Made by a program: the position numbers and the translations under genes | In this document: in pieces, positions 51,097 to 62,478 of the stretch | Layout of the letters: every line of letters starts with the position of its first letter | Numbering within the stretch: the first letter of the stretch is position 1 | Assembly (NCBI GenBank): GCA_022749755.1 | Contig: CM040446.1 | Location: forward strand, 3,464,966 to 3,528,965 | DNA from: Azadirachta indica | Taxonomy: Eukaryota > Streptophyta > Magnoliopsida > Sapindales > Meliaceae | Reading direction: 5' to 3' | DNA: 64,000 nt | Notes under the pieces: model-generated | Told to the model about the DNA's origin: nothing | Databases searched by the model: none | What the model saw: the letters and a program-made list of their open reading frames with translations, nothing else

Positions 51097-51906
51097 CTAT
51101 GCCCCTCTTGTTGGTCCCTTCCTCGAATTTCCCTTTACCGGCAGTATCCGAATTCTCTTAGCCACTCGTACAAAATCCCTTTTCCCATACACAATAAGAT
51201 AAACAAATATGAATAATGAGAAAGATTAAAAAGTCATAGAATTCACAACAGCAGCTGATTTTATTTTTCTAAAAAAAAAGTCAAAACAGCTGTTATATGT
51301 CAAGATCTCCCAGAATTGATGTATTATGTTTCGAGATATATATATATATATATAGCATCAAATTTTAATGGGTTAAATGTACTTCAATAAGAAATTCTAA
51401 ATGATGCAAGCTAATTATAATTATTATAATTAACAGAGTCAGCAAATAATATATGGCATGTATGAATACATAACTTACTTCCAGTTAAGGTCACCAGCAA
51501 GAAGAAGATCATTTTCCATATCTTCATAGGCAATGAGATGACCGGGAATTGCGTTAGAGAGATCAAGATCCTGCTCTGAAGTCACTCCAGCTTCGCCGCC
51601 GTCGACGAACATTTGCCTGAGGGCCCTGGCGAGGCTCTGGTAGCTTGCATGCTTATGCAGACTGATGCGTTGGCAGATTGAACGGCCTTCGAGGACAACA
51701 GTCACCGGCGGGACGACTGTGGAAACAAGATCATCATCATCGAGGCCAGGAAAAGTTCGGAGTCTATTAGGGTTTTCCTTGAAAGGTGCTGTAGAAGGTG
51801 GGATTGCACCATTAACGAGTCTGGGGGAATTGATATTCGGAACTGGTCTTCTCTCTAGCCATCTCCTTTTCAGAGATTCTTGTGTCTGAGACTCAAATCT
51901 GTTCAT
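51097..51906 (-). CDS. IAA32: Non-canonical Aux/IAA protein, IAA32/IAA34 type
   Basis: Two exons (51906-51479 and 51178-51097) join AA to GGATTTTGTACG across a GT-AG intron and encode 169 residues. Residues 66-165 form a PB1-type domain III/IV: VTVVLEGRSICQRISLHKH, SYQSLARALRQMF, the acidic IAYEDMENDLLLAGDLNWK strand, and DFVRVAKRIRILPVKGNSRK. Neither the VGWPP degron (domain II) nor the LxLxL repression motif (domain I) is present, so auxin-triggered TIR1-dependent turnover is not expected. IAA32 and IAA34 of Arabidopsis share these absences. The protein likely dimerises with ARF or Aux/IAA PB1 domains in the nucleus. The minus-strand leader is CT-rich and has two TATATA stretches at 52231-52238 and 52268-52273. 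Confidence 0.88.
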
Positions 51907-52290
51907 CTTTTCTTTAAGATCTCTGTCTCTAATTTGATGTAAGAGAATTATGTAAGATCGAACAGTCAGCGTTTTTTCTTTTATAGGGACAGAACCAGAA
52001 GAAGGTTTGGTCTGAAATGGGATTTGTGTAAGAGAGAAAGAGAGAAATTAAAATCAAAGATGAAAGTGAAAGGGGTTTGGTCTTTGGTGTAGTTTAGGGA
52101 GAGAGTTGTGTCGGGGAGGGTGAAATAGAAACAAATTGGTAAGAACCCAGTTCAGTGTTTTCACTTTGTGTTGTGTGTTAGTGTTTTTGTTTTCAATTTT
52201 CGATCTAGTTTTTCTGTTTTGTGAAAACACATATATAGAGAGAGTAAATGAGAACACATGCAGCCACATATATAGAGAGAAACTGTGAGC
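51907..52290 (-). promoter_or_regulatory. Leader and putative promoter of the Aux/IAA gene
   Basis: On the minus strand, two near-identical CTCTCTATATATGTG segments (about 52229-52243 and 52265-52279) could serve as TATA boxes 325-365 bp before the ATG. The intervening leader is pyrimidine-rich. These are motif matches only. Confidence 0.4.
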
Positions 52291-53144
52291 ACAAATGTCG
52301 GGGAACAGTCAAGTTGGTGTCTGGAACCACCCAAAAACTTGTGCTTTGCTTTTTTTTTTTTTCTTTTCCATTTTTCAAAGCCATTTAATGGATTAATTAA
52401 TTCACATTCACTCGCTCTTTAATCCTCTAGTTATTTTTCACTTTCTAACAATTGGGACCCCTTAACTTAACTCTATGTTTCTTCTTCATTGTGGGAAAGA
52501 AATCAGACATATATAAATATTTGTTTGTTAATTATAATTGATCAGTAATGATAAATTCTGCTATAATATATATCACAGAATATAATCATATTACACAATG
52601 CATTTAGAATCTAAATTCACAATTAAAAATGTAATTAATTTGTTTTTTACAGACTTTTGTTATGTAATTGAGAACACCGACAAAAGAACTACATTACAAA
52701 AGTATTTTAAGAAAGTTCAATAAAATCCCAATTATTATGAAAATTTTATTGTCAAACACAAGCGTACTTAATAATTAAATTAAAAAAAATGGAAAGAAAT
52801 GAGTGGGAGGGAGTTGAGAAGGGGAGGGTTGGAGGGATGTTTGCTTGTTAGAGCAAAAGCAGGTGTGTACTAAACTATACTATATACTAACCACAATCTA
52901 CAATAATATGTTGTTGAACATTCGTGTTTAACTTAATTAATTAATTAATTAATTAATTATATGGTGAAGATATTGTAGAAAATTTTGAATTATTTTTAAA
53001 AAATTAATAAACTAATAATGTCTATGGGGATGGTGATGAAATGCGTGAAGAAAAAGGAAACCCAATATAAAATTTTTAAAAATAATAAACATAAAAGAAA
53101 ATTTAACAAATCAATTAAATAATTAATCTTGTAAATTGTAATGC
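52291..53144. repeat. AT-rich spacer with AATT repeats
   Basis: An AATT tetranucleotide run lies at about 52935-52960, and a T tract at 52349-52362. No gene is visible. Confidence 0.55.
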
Positions 53145-53222
53145 ATGGGCTGCGGAGACGACCGCGCTACGGTCGCCGAACGGCTCGCTACTTTGACTCT
53201 CGGACGGTCGGGAAGTCCACGT
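53145..53222. other. GC-rich, CpG-dense patch in AT-rich DNA
   Basis: This 78 bp stretch contains many CG dinucleotides and a short inverted repeat CGACCG...CGGTCG (about 53158-53174), in surroundings that are well over two-thirds AT. Frames through it have no known motifs. It might be a remnant of another element, a promoter fragment or an insertion. Confidence 0.6.
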
Positions 53223-55589
53223 CATCTTTTATTTTTTCAATATCACTTTTTCTCCAGAGTTTCCCTCGTTTATATGAAAAGACCATTATGCTCCTATTAT
53301 AATCCTTGTCGGAGGCACAAAGTGCTTTGTCATTAACAGGGTTAGTTTGGTCATATAAATTATAAGTGCCCATCCGGCATAAAACATTTGTAGCATGCCA
53401 TGAAAGTTTGCGAGTTATTTTTATGATAGCGTTAGGGTCTTGGATCAAGGCTGTGTTTGGGAATTGCGATGTCACTTTCCTTTTATTTTTATTTTTATTT
53501 TGTTTTTCCTACGTTGTGCTTTTCATTAGAATAAACAACTAGTGTAAGTCTTATTTGTATGCTTTAATTTTTTCAAAAAAAAAAATCATTTTTTTAGAAA
53601 AAGGAAAATTATTTTCAGATTTATCAAGAATTTGTTTAATAAAATAATAATAATAATAATAATAATTTTTTATGAAAATGAAAAATTTTTACTGCAAAAC
53701 ACTATATTATTATTCTCTAAAATTCTTACTATTATTCAAACTCGAATAGTATGAAAGCGTTAATTGTATTCTAAATTACCTTAATTATCTCCAAAAATCT
53801 TAAATAGACATTTGTTTATATATATATATATATATATATGTTTTTTTTTAAAAAAAAAAAAAAACACTAAAAATAATAATAATAAATAATATTCAAGCTA
53901 ACTAAAAGGTATACATTATAACTCAATGATTGCATTTTAACACAAAATAAGATAAAAAGATATCTTGTGAACATGCTTGTTTAATTAATAATACTTATGT
54001 AATTTCAAAATTTATAAAGAAAAAAAAAGAAAAAAGAAAACACATCAAAATTATTTCGTGATCAATTTTTCTACTCATAAAATGATTATTTAAAGAATAT
54101 AATTGTTCTTACTCCAAACCCATAAAATAATTATGAGACCCAAATCTCTGTTAAAATATTCTCCAATTATTCATCATATATTTTATTAGTTAGGCATTAA
54201 TTTGTTGACTTGTACTATGATTTTTATGTTTGTTTAATTTTAACAAAATATTCCAAATGCAAAGTGCATCTCCTCGAAATCAAAGAAAAAGTTAAAAATA
54301 AGATCGATCTATGGCAGCAATAATAGACCGTATGACAAGTATCTAGTATTCTTTTTCCCATTCACCAATTGATCAATTCAGCACACTGATTTCAATTAAA
54401 TTTTCTAATTAATCCTGTTTAGTAATTTTTGTTACTCTTTTATTTAATCAAATAAAACATGTGTTTATGTTTCAAAAAAAATTATCTGAGAATATTATTA
54501 ATATATAATTATTATAATTTTACTTTATTCTAAAAACTCAATAAATAAAGGTGTGTGGAGTATTATTTTTTGCATAATATTTTTCAAACTTGCTTTAGAT
54601 AATAAATGTGATACTATATATGTTCATTTCATTTGAATAAATGAAGGTATTTGATGTGATATTTTTAAATTAGAATAAGTATAATGGCATATTTTAAAAA
54701 ATAAAAGATTTGAAAAAAAATGAATAAAAATATTCAAAAATATGTTATTGAATTCTAAAATTCAAGTTTTTATTTGTGATAAATGAGAGATAGTTATTCA
54801 AAATTGTATCTTATATATATTTGATAAATGCTTATTTTCCCTTTATAGTTAATATTTGTTACGCTGCTTGGTAATTATTCATAATTAACAATTTCATTAT
54901 GCAATAAATACGAATTAAAAATCACCCCAATTCTAAAAATATTTTCAATATCAATATCTCAACTAAATATCTTGTTTACAATTTCGGTACCATGGATACT
55001 ATTAGATTGTATATATGATCTAATAAAACAATCAATAATTAATTACGTATAATTCATTTGTAACATCATCAATAGTATTGATTAGGTGAACATCTAATCG
55101 AATCCATTTGTTGATCATCATGACATACTTTGAGATTAACAAAATCTTTACATCATCTTCCATGTTCAATGTGTCGATTGTTGATTAATATGCAATATAA
55201 TTAATTTAGCATGATCTTCTCTCTTTCACTAGAAAAAACAAATAAGAATTATATCAAAAGGTAGTTATCCAATCATATTTTAATTAGTGTCTATTATACA
55301 TGTTAATTTTGTGTAGATAAGTACATAAGTAATTATGAGTTCTTCATTATCATTGAAAATAATTTCACTTATACGGTCAACTTCACATTGATGAAATTAT
55401 TTCACATAATTCTAATTTTATATATATATATATATATATACGCCACATCATTTCCACGTGGAATGGAGGTGATAATATTTCAAATTGCACAATAATTAGC
55501 ATCATTTTAATTAATCATTCACATTGGTATGTAATTATCAAATAAAATAATTAAGGGGGTATACCTACGTTTGATTGCTAATTACGCAA
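53223..55589. other. Gene-poor AT-rich region
   Basis: Contains TA tracts (53817-53839 and 55423-55440), AAT repeats (53645-53665) and A/T runs, but no gene or bounded repeat I can support. Confidence 0.6.
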
Positions 55590-56300
55590 CAAGGATGTAT
55601 TTGGTTGGAAGAATGAGGAGCCGAGAAAGGAAAAGAATAAAGGAGGGAATAAGATTTGTGATATTTGATTGATGGAATTAAACGAGTGGGAAAATGAAAA
55701 TTCTGAACGAATCATCATTCCCGGAAAAAGAATCGCAATTCCTTGACCTCCTAAAAAATCTTGATTCTAGAAGGTAAAAGTGAGCAAAATTATTTTTTTT
55801 CTTTATAATATTAAATTATAGTTTTATCATTAAAATGAATTACATTTTTGTAATACTGGTTTTTTTTTTTTTTTTTGTACTAGTTTTTTGAACTTGAATT
55901 TATTTTACAACTAAATTTTAACTTTATTATTAGATATTTGTGTGATTTCTTTATTAAATCTATATTTTTGTTTTTTTTATACATAAAAAAAAAATATTAT
56001 TTTTTTTTTCGTTTTTAACTCATGATAATAAATTGATAAATATGTCAATATTTTAATATTAAAATTTTAAATATAAATTAAGTTATATTTAAATTAAAAT
56101 TCGTAAGTAATTAAAATTTTTATTAAAAATATAAAATTGGTAGGTAATTTTTTTAAAAAAGATTTTTTTTCTAAAATAAAAATTATCAGTTTTTTTCTTT
56201 TTATAATTCATTACCTCATTTAAACAGCGAAATATAATTCCTTTCTTCTTTTCTTTTCTCTCCTCTTTCTTTTCCTTTTCTCAAACCAAACATAACATAA
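55590..56300. mobile_element. Putative MITE or hAT-like non-autonomous element
   Basis: The left end (TGTATTTGGTTGGAAGAATG and then purine-rich GAGAAAGGAAAAG) and the reverse complement of the right end (TGTTTGGTTTGAGAAAAGG) are inverted repeats of about 50 bp, imperfect. The interior, about 600 bp, is AT-rich and non-coding. No clean target duplication is visible, so family assignment is tentative. Confidence 0.5.
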
Positions 56301-56736
56301 GAATAGTCGATAGTTCAAAACTGAAGAATAATGAAATTCAGAACTCAATCGTGCTAATTATATCCTTATAATTTTAATAAGAAAGTTAGAATTGATAATA
56401 TTAACAAAATGTATGTAATTGAAAACAATTTAATATATATATATGCACTTCAATTATAATTAGATTATAAGAGAATTATGTAAAGTGAACAATAAAATTG
56501 GGCTCATAAGGGCAGCCCATACGTGGTATAGTAATAGTAGTTAAACAAGAACACTACCCATATCTAAATACACCAATCTAATCTAAAGAGGTGATGTCCA
56601 GATGTGAGTGAAGGGGTGTAACTAGTATCCTTGTGGGGCTCTTTTAGTAATACTCCAGCACAAAACCCTAAAAACCTCGCAGTTCCGCAGATCAAACTGC
56701 GCAGCGCGCTCTCTTTCAGTCTTTCTTCGTCTTCCG
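56301..56736 (+). promoter_or_regulatory. Promoter region of SmF with site II and telo-box
   Basis: TGGGCT (56499-56504), AGCCCA (56514-56519) and AAACCCTAA (56663-56671) precede the ATG at 56737. This site II plus telo-box combination is typical of plant ribosomal and snRNP genes. The pyrimidine-rich CTCTCTTTCAGTCTTTCTT immediately before the ATG is likely the 5' leader. Confidence 0.65.
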
Positions 56737-59278
56737 ATGGCTGTAAGTACCAACTATTCCTGCGTTTGTTTTTTTGTTTTATCTGACCATTTAGGCTCGT
56801 CTTTTTTTATTTCTTTCAGTTTTGTTTGTTTTCTCATGAACAGTTCAGTTGAAGCGCTGCGATTTCATTTTTACTTTTTTATGCTAACGCTTTTTCTATT
56901 TTCAGGTTTTATTGTGAATTCTGATGGATTTATGTTTTTGTTTGATTATTTCCCACATAAATAAGTAAATCTAGAATTTTGGTAGTATTGGGTTTTTCCA
57001 TATTATTTTTAGATTAATAATGTAGGTAAATAAATTAGTTGAGTGCTACTACTCTGTTTGATTGCATTTTCATTATAATAAAATTTACATTCTCTTTTGA
57101 TAAATTGTTATGATTTGTGTGATATTGCAGACAATACCAGTTAACCCGAAACCTTTCTTGAACAACTTGACTGGAAAGATTGTCATTGTCAAACTCAAGT
57201 GGGGAATGGAATACAAAGGTGATCTCTCTTTTTTTTGCTTAATCTTTTACTGATATTCTTGTGTTTTTAGACATCATTAGATTAGATGTGTTATCAGCAG
57301 TCAAATGGAACTGGATTGGCTTCATTTGTTTATGATTCCAAAATTTCTTTTGAACTGTTGCCCATTAGGTTTCCTTGCCTCAGTGGATTCATACATGAAC
57401 TTGCAGGTGTGACTCCGATTCTATTTTCATTTGCCAGTCTATTTTCTATAGTATATCCACGTTGGGCTCGCTATAACCTTTCTCTACCGGTATAGAGTGT
57501 GTATGTTGTGGCTAAAGATTTTGATTTATGTTATGCATCTGCAGCTTGGTAATGCTGAAGAATATATTGATGGACAGTTCACTGGAAACCTTGGTGAGAT
57601 CTTGATCAGGTAATTTTACACTTGATGCTGAAGTTTCTTTCCTGAATTATGGTCACCCTTAGAATGCATTGACTTGGTCAAAGTCCCTTAAGCTACTAGT
57701 ATATATAATTTTCTAGAATATTGTTGGATATATTGGAAAGGTGCATATAGCAGTTGAGAGTAAACTTAAGCTTTGTTTGGTATTGAGGTGTTGTAATTTT
57801 AAAGCCACAACTGTTATGAGATAAAAGCACTAATGACATGTTTGGTACTTCTGGCTTCCGCTTAACTTTGAAAGCCAAGTTAGAAAAAATGTCTGGTAAC
57901 ACCAACATTTTATGGGATCCACTAGTTTTCTTGATAATTTATCATCCAAAGCTTTTATCTCACAGCAGTTGTAGCTTTAAAGCTACAGTACCTTAATCCC
58001 AAACATATTCTGTATGTCAAATATTAATAGAGAAATGTGAATCTTACTAAAAGTTAGTATTAGCAAATACTTTTAAATTTTACTTTCAAAGCATAAGAAA
58101 ATCACAACAATACCAAACAAATCCTTAGACTCTTAAAGCCTCATCTGGTCTTAGAGGATAAGTAGAAAGTTTGTAGTGCTTTATATTATTTAGGATAGAA
58201 ATATTTGTGTTATACAAAGTTAATGGTTTTAACTTCTTTTAACAAGAACACGTAAGGGCAAAAGATGATATAGATATTTAGGATTCCATTTTTGTGATTA
58301 GAGTGCTTTTCCATTTTGTGATGGGAAGGCATTCAAGCACTTCTCTCTGCAGTTAATTGTATTCAATCTCCATTTCTACATTGTATTAGAAAAGAAAATC
58401 TGCATTTCTATAGAACATGATTTATAATTTATTAACATATATTACACTATTGGATGCCATATTTGTCAGCATTCAACATAGTTTGATCTACTGGGTTTGT
58501 TTGATCTACTGAGTAAGTCTATTGTCATCTGTTTATATGCCTAGATCTGTATATCTGCATTGATGTGTCTTCACCATCTATGCTCATCTGCACTAGGATA
58601 AACCTGACAGATAGAGATGACTTTCGTACTATTAGATTTACATTTTCTAAACTGTGAAGGTCTCTGATCTTTAAGAAAAGTAACACCGGTATATGGTGGT
58701 TGTTTTAGTTGGTGAAATTCCTTCAACTATGGATTAGACTGGTGGTAAATTTTTGTCACTAAGGGGGAAAGATATTCTTTCTTGTGTGATTCTAACTCTA
58801 CCTTTTCCCATGTTCTGGACAGCTACAATTTTTTACAATGCTGTTTAGCGTCAAGCTGTGATTGGGATTTGGTGTTCCATTTTAGGATCAGGGTAGAGCA
58901 GGTTCGTAGAAAGCGTTTTTATAGGATGATTATGCTGGAACTCTATATTCTTTTAGCCACTTGCTGCTTCAATGTAGATTGTATCTGTAAATTCTGGTAA
59001 AACAGACCCAGTTCAGCTGCCTAGTAAGGGAATAAATAGAATAAAAAATGCTAGCGACCACATATATTAAATATGTACAAACTTGACATACAACATTTTA
59101 GTGTTTACGATCCCTGTGGCTTATAGATTTTAGAAGTATGTAACCCTGTGTACAAATTAAAACCTGCCAAATTCCATGATCCAATTTTCTGATGTACATT
59201 GTCTGCAGATGCAACAATGTTCTCTATCTCCGTGGGGTACCAGAGGATGAAGAAGTAGAGGATGCTGACGGGGACTAG
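56737..59278 (+). CDS. Small nuclear ribonucleoprotein F (SmF)
   Basis: Five exons (56737-56742, 57131-57218, 57369-57406, 57545-57609, 59209-59278) encode 88 residues, the normal length for SmF. The first exon holds only the initiator Met and Ala. The Sm1 motif ([17 protein letters not shown], then [10 protein letters not shown]) and Sm2 motif ([13 protein letters not shown]) are complete, followed by the acidic tail [11 protein letters not shown]. SmF forms part of the seven-member Sm ring on spliceosomal U1, U2, U4 and U5 snRNAs. A MITE-like element (57768-58130) lies in the long fourth intron. The promoter has site II and telo-box elements. From memory, Arabidopsis RUXF lies next to ATR2, as here. 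Confidence 0.97.
57768..58130. mobile_element. MITE-like element in SmF intron 4
   Basis: A left arm of about 60 bp (GTTTGGTATTGAGGTGTTGT, then TTAAAGCCACAACTG, GAGATAAAAGC) matches the reverse complement of 57950-58012 (GTTTGGGATTAAGGTACTGT, then TTAAAGCTACAACTG, GAGATAAAAGC) closely. A second GTTTGGTATT-type inverted end lies near 58105-58125 in the same orientation as the right end, so the right boundary is uncertain or two copies are nested. Confidence 0.7.
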
Positions 59279-60854
59279 GCGGGTGCACCATCATTTTAAG
59301 TCATCATCCTAATAGAATTATCTCATTTTCAGCTTGAAGCTGCTACATTGTATTTGTACCATTGTCAAAGATGCTATGTAATTTAACTGACATACTGTCA
59401 AATGCCTTTTGTATAGGCGCCTGACAAACGAATTGATTTCAGTTGACATGAATTGTGTTTAGTTGCCCTGTAGAATTAAATTAAATTTCGGGTGAATATC
59501 TTGTTATTAGTAATTTTTTTTTTTTATAACCACTACATGTGAGATTTTGTTCCTTGGTTTTCTGATTTTTATTATATTTCTTCTATTCACGAACATAATT
59601 TTTGGCACCTATCATTGTTTTGGCAGTTACTGGAACTATGTAGCTTTTGTTCAATGTTCTACGTTTCGCGGTTTTGTTATTTACCAGAAAAACTAACAAC
59701 AGGGGTTTTTTTTTTTTATTTAAAGTGACGATATTGTCACTTCCGACTGCACTTTCTTTATTTATAATTTAAAATATATATTTAATTAAATTCATATATT
59801 CATATATTTTAGTTAACTGTTAAAATACTTATAATACCTTCTAGCTTTAAGTTACATAAATCTTCTTCTTATTCTTAAACTGTAAATTAAATAAATAAAT
59901 TTATTATTTTTTAATAAATTTATACAAGTTTTAAATTGATAAAAAAGAATTCTAAAGAATGGAATTTTATTTGTTATAGATTAATAGTGTATTTTAGAAA
60001 AAAAAAATTGAATTAATTATTTCCACTCAACAAAAATTTAGAGCATGGGTTTTGCAAAAGATTGAAACAAGAAGAGTTATTTTTGGAATTAATGAGGTGT
60101 TATAAGAATTTTTTTATTATTTTAACATTTTTTTAATGGAATAAGTTATTTTAATGTATTTTTGAAATTAATAACAATAGCAAACAATAAAATGATCACT
60201 TTAAAGTAAAAAATGTAAAAGTCTAAGGGATTTAGATGATAAAAGTCGTTTCGTAAGTCCAAAATGTAAAATATTAAGCGTAATGCTCAGCTTCCGTAGG
60301 TAGAATAATTACACACATGACGTGAGTGTAATTATTTTATTATAATTGATTGTGAAATGAAAATGAGTTTGAAATTAATGACACAATTAATAATTATGTC
60401 AATTAAATAAGTAGCTGATAATGTCATAATGAAGTTGATGTGTAGGGGCTTGGGTTAGGTAGAATATTCAATAAAATGGGAAATGCCGTCAAATATGAAA
60501 CGTTGAAATGAAAATGAAAACGAAAACGAAAATGAAATGAAATGCCACACTCACGCTTTATTACTTTTCTCAATCAATCAATAAATAAAGAGTCCATCAG
60601 TTTCCTCTTTACCGTTTCAATTCCAATGACATAAATTAATAATCCAAAGTCATCATCGTGCAGTAATCGAAACATAACATAATTACTTGCTCTTATTAAT
60701 ATAATAATATGATCCCTTTTTGTATTTTTGACGTGGATTGAATTTATTTTACACCGTTACGCACCCTCATGAAAACTAGGTAATAACAAAGCAGCATTAG
60801 CAAGATGACTCTAGTTTAGTTTAGTTTAGTATATACTATTGGTGGCTTAGATTC
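59279..60854. other. 3' UTR of SmF and AT-rich spacer
   Basis: The SmF 3' UTR probably ends near 59430. The remainder is AT-rich, with a GAAAAY-type repeat (60500-60545) and a TTTAG repeat (60810-60830). No gene is visible. Confidence 0.55.
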
Positions 60855-61094
60855 ATGCCTTACAACAAAAACCAAATCAAAAGGAATGAGGTGAAAAGAT
60901 GGTGGCCGATCATTCTACCAAACTCAAACTCTTCTTTAACTGGAGTTGAAGAAAGAAAAGTGTTAGCTGCTGCTTTGTTATTTGTTTGTTGCATTTCCTT
61001 CACACTCGTCGTTCTCAACAACCACCTCAGCCCACCAACAACAAAATCTGTGGTCTGTACCACGCCCACAGTATTCCACTTTTTTTTTTTTTAA
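60855..61094 (+). CDS. Possible small membrane-anchored protein fragment
   Basis: A 79-codon frame begins MPYNKNQIKRNEVKRWWP and contains a hydrophobic segment at about residues 37-54 (VLAAALLFVCCISFTLVV) behind basic residues, like the signal anchor of a type II membrane protein. The frame ends in a phenylalanine run from a T tract. No domain follows, and no splice continuation is clear. It may be a remnant first exon of a glycosyltransferase-like gene or a chance frame. Confidence is low. Confidence 0.25.
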   Translation: MPYNKNQIKRNEVKRWWPIILPNSNSSLTGVEERKVLAAALLFVCCISFTLVVLNNHLSPPTTKSVVCTTPTVFHFFFF

Positions 61095-62478
61095 ATTTTA
61101 ATTAATTATTATTATCATACCTAGTTATTATTATTATAAAGACTGTTTTTGTGGACACAGTTTTCCTGGTGCTTAGATTAAATGTCCCCACCTGAAAAAA
61201 CAAGAGAGTGGTTGGAAATGCATTGTTGTTGCTTTCTGTTCGAGAATGGTCACATAGTTCAAGACAACAATTATTGAAGTTTTTCAAATTTTTTGAATAT
61301 TTTGTGCCCAATTTTCCAAAATGATGTCACAATAAATAGATAAATTTAACATAACTTATACACTAAGATGTCCAATTAACATTATGCGGCATTATGTTGA
61401 CTAGATCTTTTAATTGGTTTATCTAAATACTTTGTTGAGTTTTCTAGAGGATATATTACTAAAACAAGTGCTGTAGTTTATCAATGTGTCAACAATTTTT
61501 GTTTTTTAATAAATTGTCAAATTTGAAGGATTTATAAGTTAATAAAGTCACATTAGTAAGATGTCTACAATATTCGCCCAATTTATTTAGTTTTTCATTA
61601 AAGAATATTAATAGTAATGTTTATTTTTAAATTAGGTCCTTATCGTTAATCTTCTTTTATTTAGTGATAGTCAAAGCACAAAATTTTTAAAAATTCATTC
61701 TCCAAATTCAATGAAGAAGAATCTCCTTTCCAGTTACATGATACCCATTTCATAAAACCTCACATTGTCAATAGTCAACGCAGTATAAGGATCCGAAAGA
61801 TATTATCCGATATAAATCGCTTAGGAAATTTATTGGATTTTAGCCATCGCACTCACTCCTTCGCCAGCCGTTTTATGAGTCTTTCCTCCTCCCACTACTA
61901 AGCACATGCTTAGAACTTCAGATTTCAATTTTCGTTCCCAACCCTCCACCTCATTAACAATTGCAAGACTACAATTTTTTGTTTGTTTGCAAGTCATAGT
62001 TTGATGTTTGTTTATGGAACGAATTCCAAAGGTAGATGAAATTGCAACAGTAGTATAAAAACCAAGCTTGAACTTACATTATCCATGCCAAACAGTTACA
62101 TAAAAGTGGAGTGCAACATTTATCAGTCATTTGAAGAACCAGTTTCGGTTCATACATGGAAAATCTGAGTTCACAAAAGCTATGCCTAAAGATATAATAT
62201 TACCATATTTATGTATAAATATAAATTACATGAACAAAAAAATCCATAATTTGGCAAAGGGTAACAAAGAATCACATAATAACCAGCTGCTATTAGATTA
62301 ACATATTAATTTCCATTTCAGGGTGGGAGAGGTAGGAATCACAAATCACCCTTCCGTGAGTTCTTCTTTTATCCAAAACAAGTTGGCTCAAGATTTTATA
62401 TATATCTATATATATATAAATAAATATTTTGCAATTGCCTTCATATTTTACTGGTAACACAAGGCTCGGGAAGATTCA
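61095..62478. other. Spacer and 3' UTR region of the P450 reductase gene
   Basis: About 1.4 kb with no supportable gene. The part from about 62100 probably includes the 3' UTR of the minus-strand reductase. A TA tract lies at 62398-62419. Confidence 0.5.

Noticed and set aside
53188..53475. Minus-strand 95-codon frame over the GC-rich patch
   Set aside because: Composition changes abruptly within it and no domain or splice structure supports a gene.
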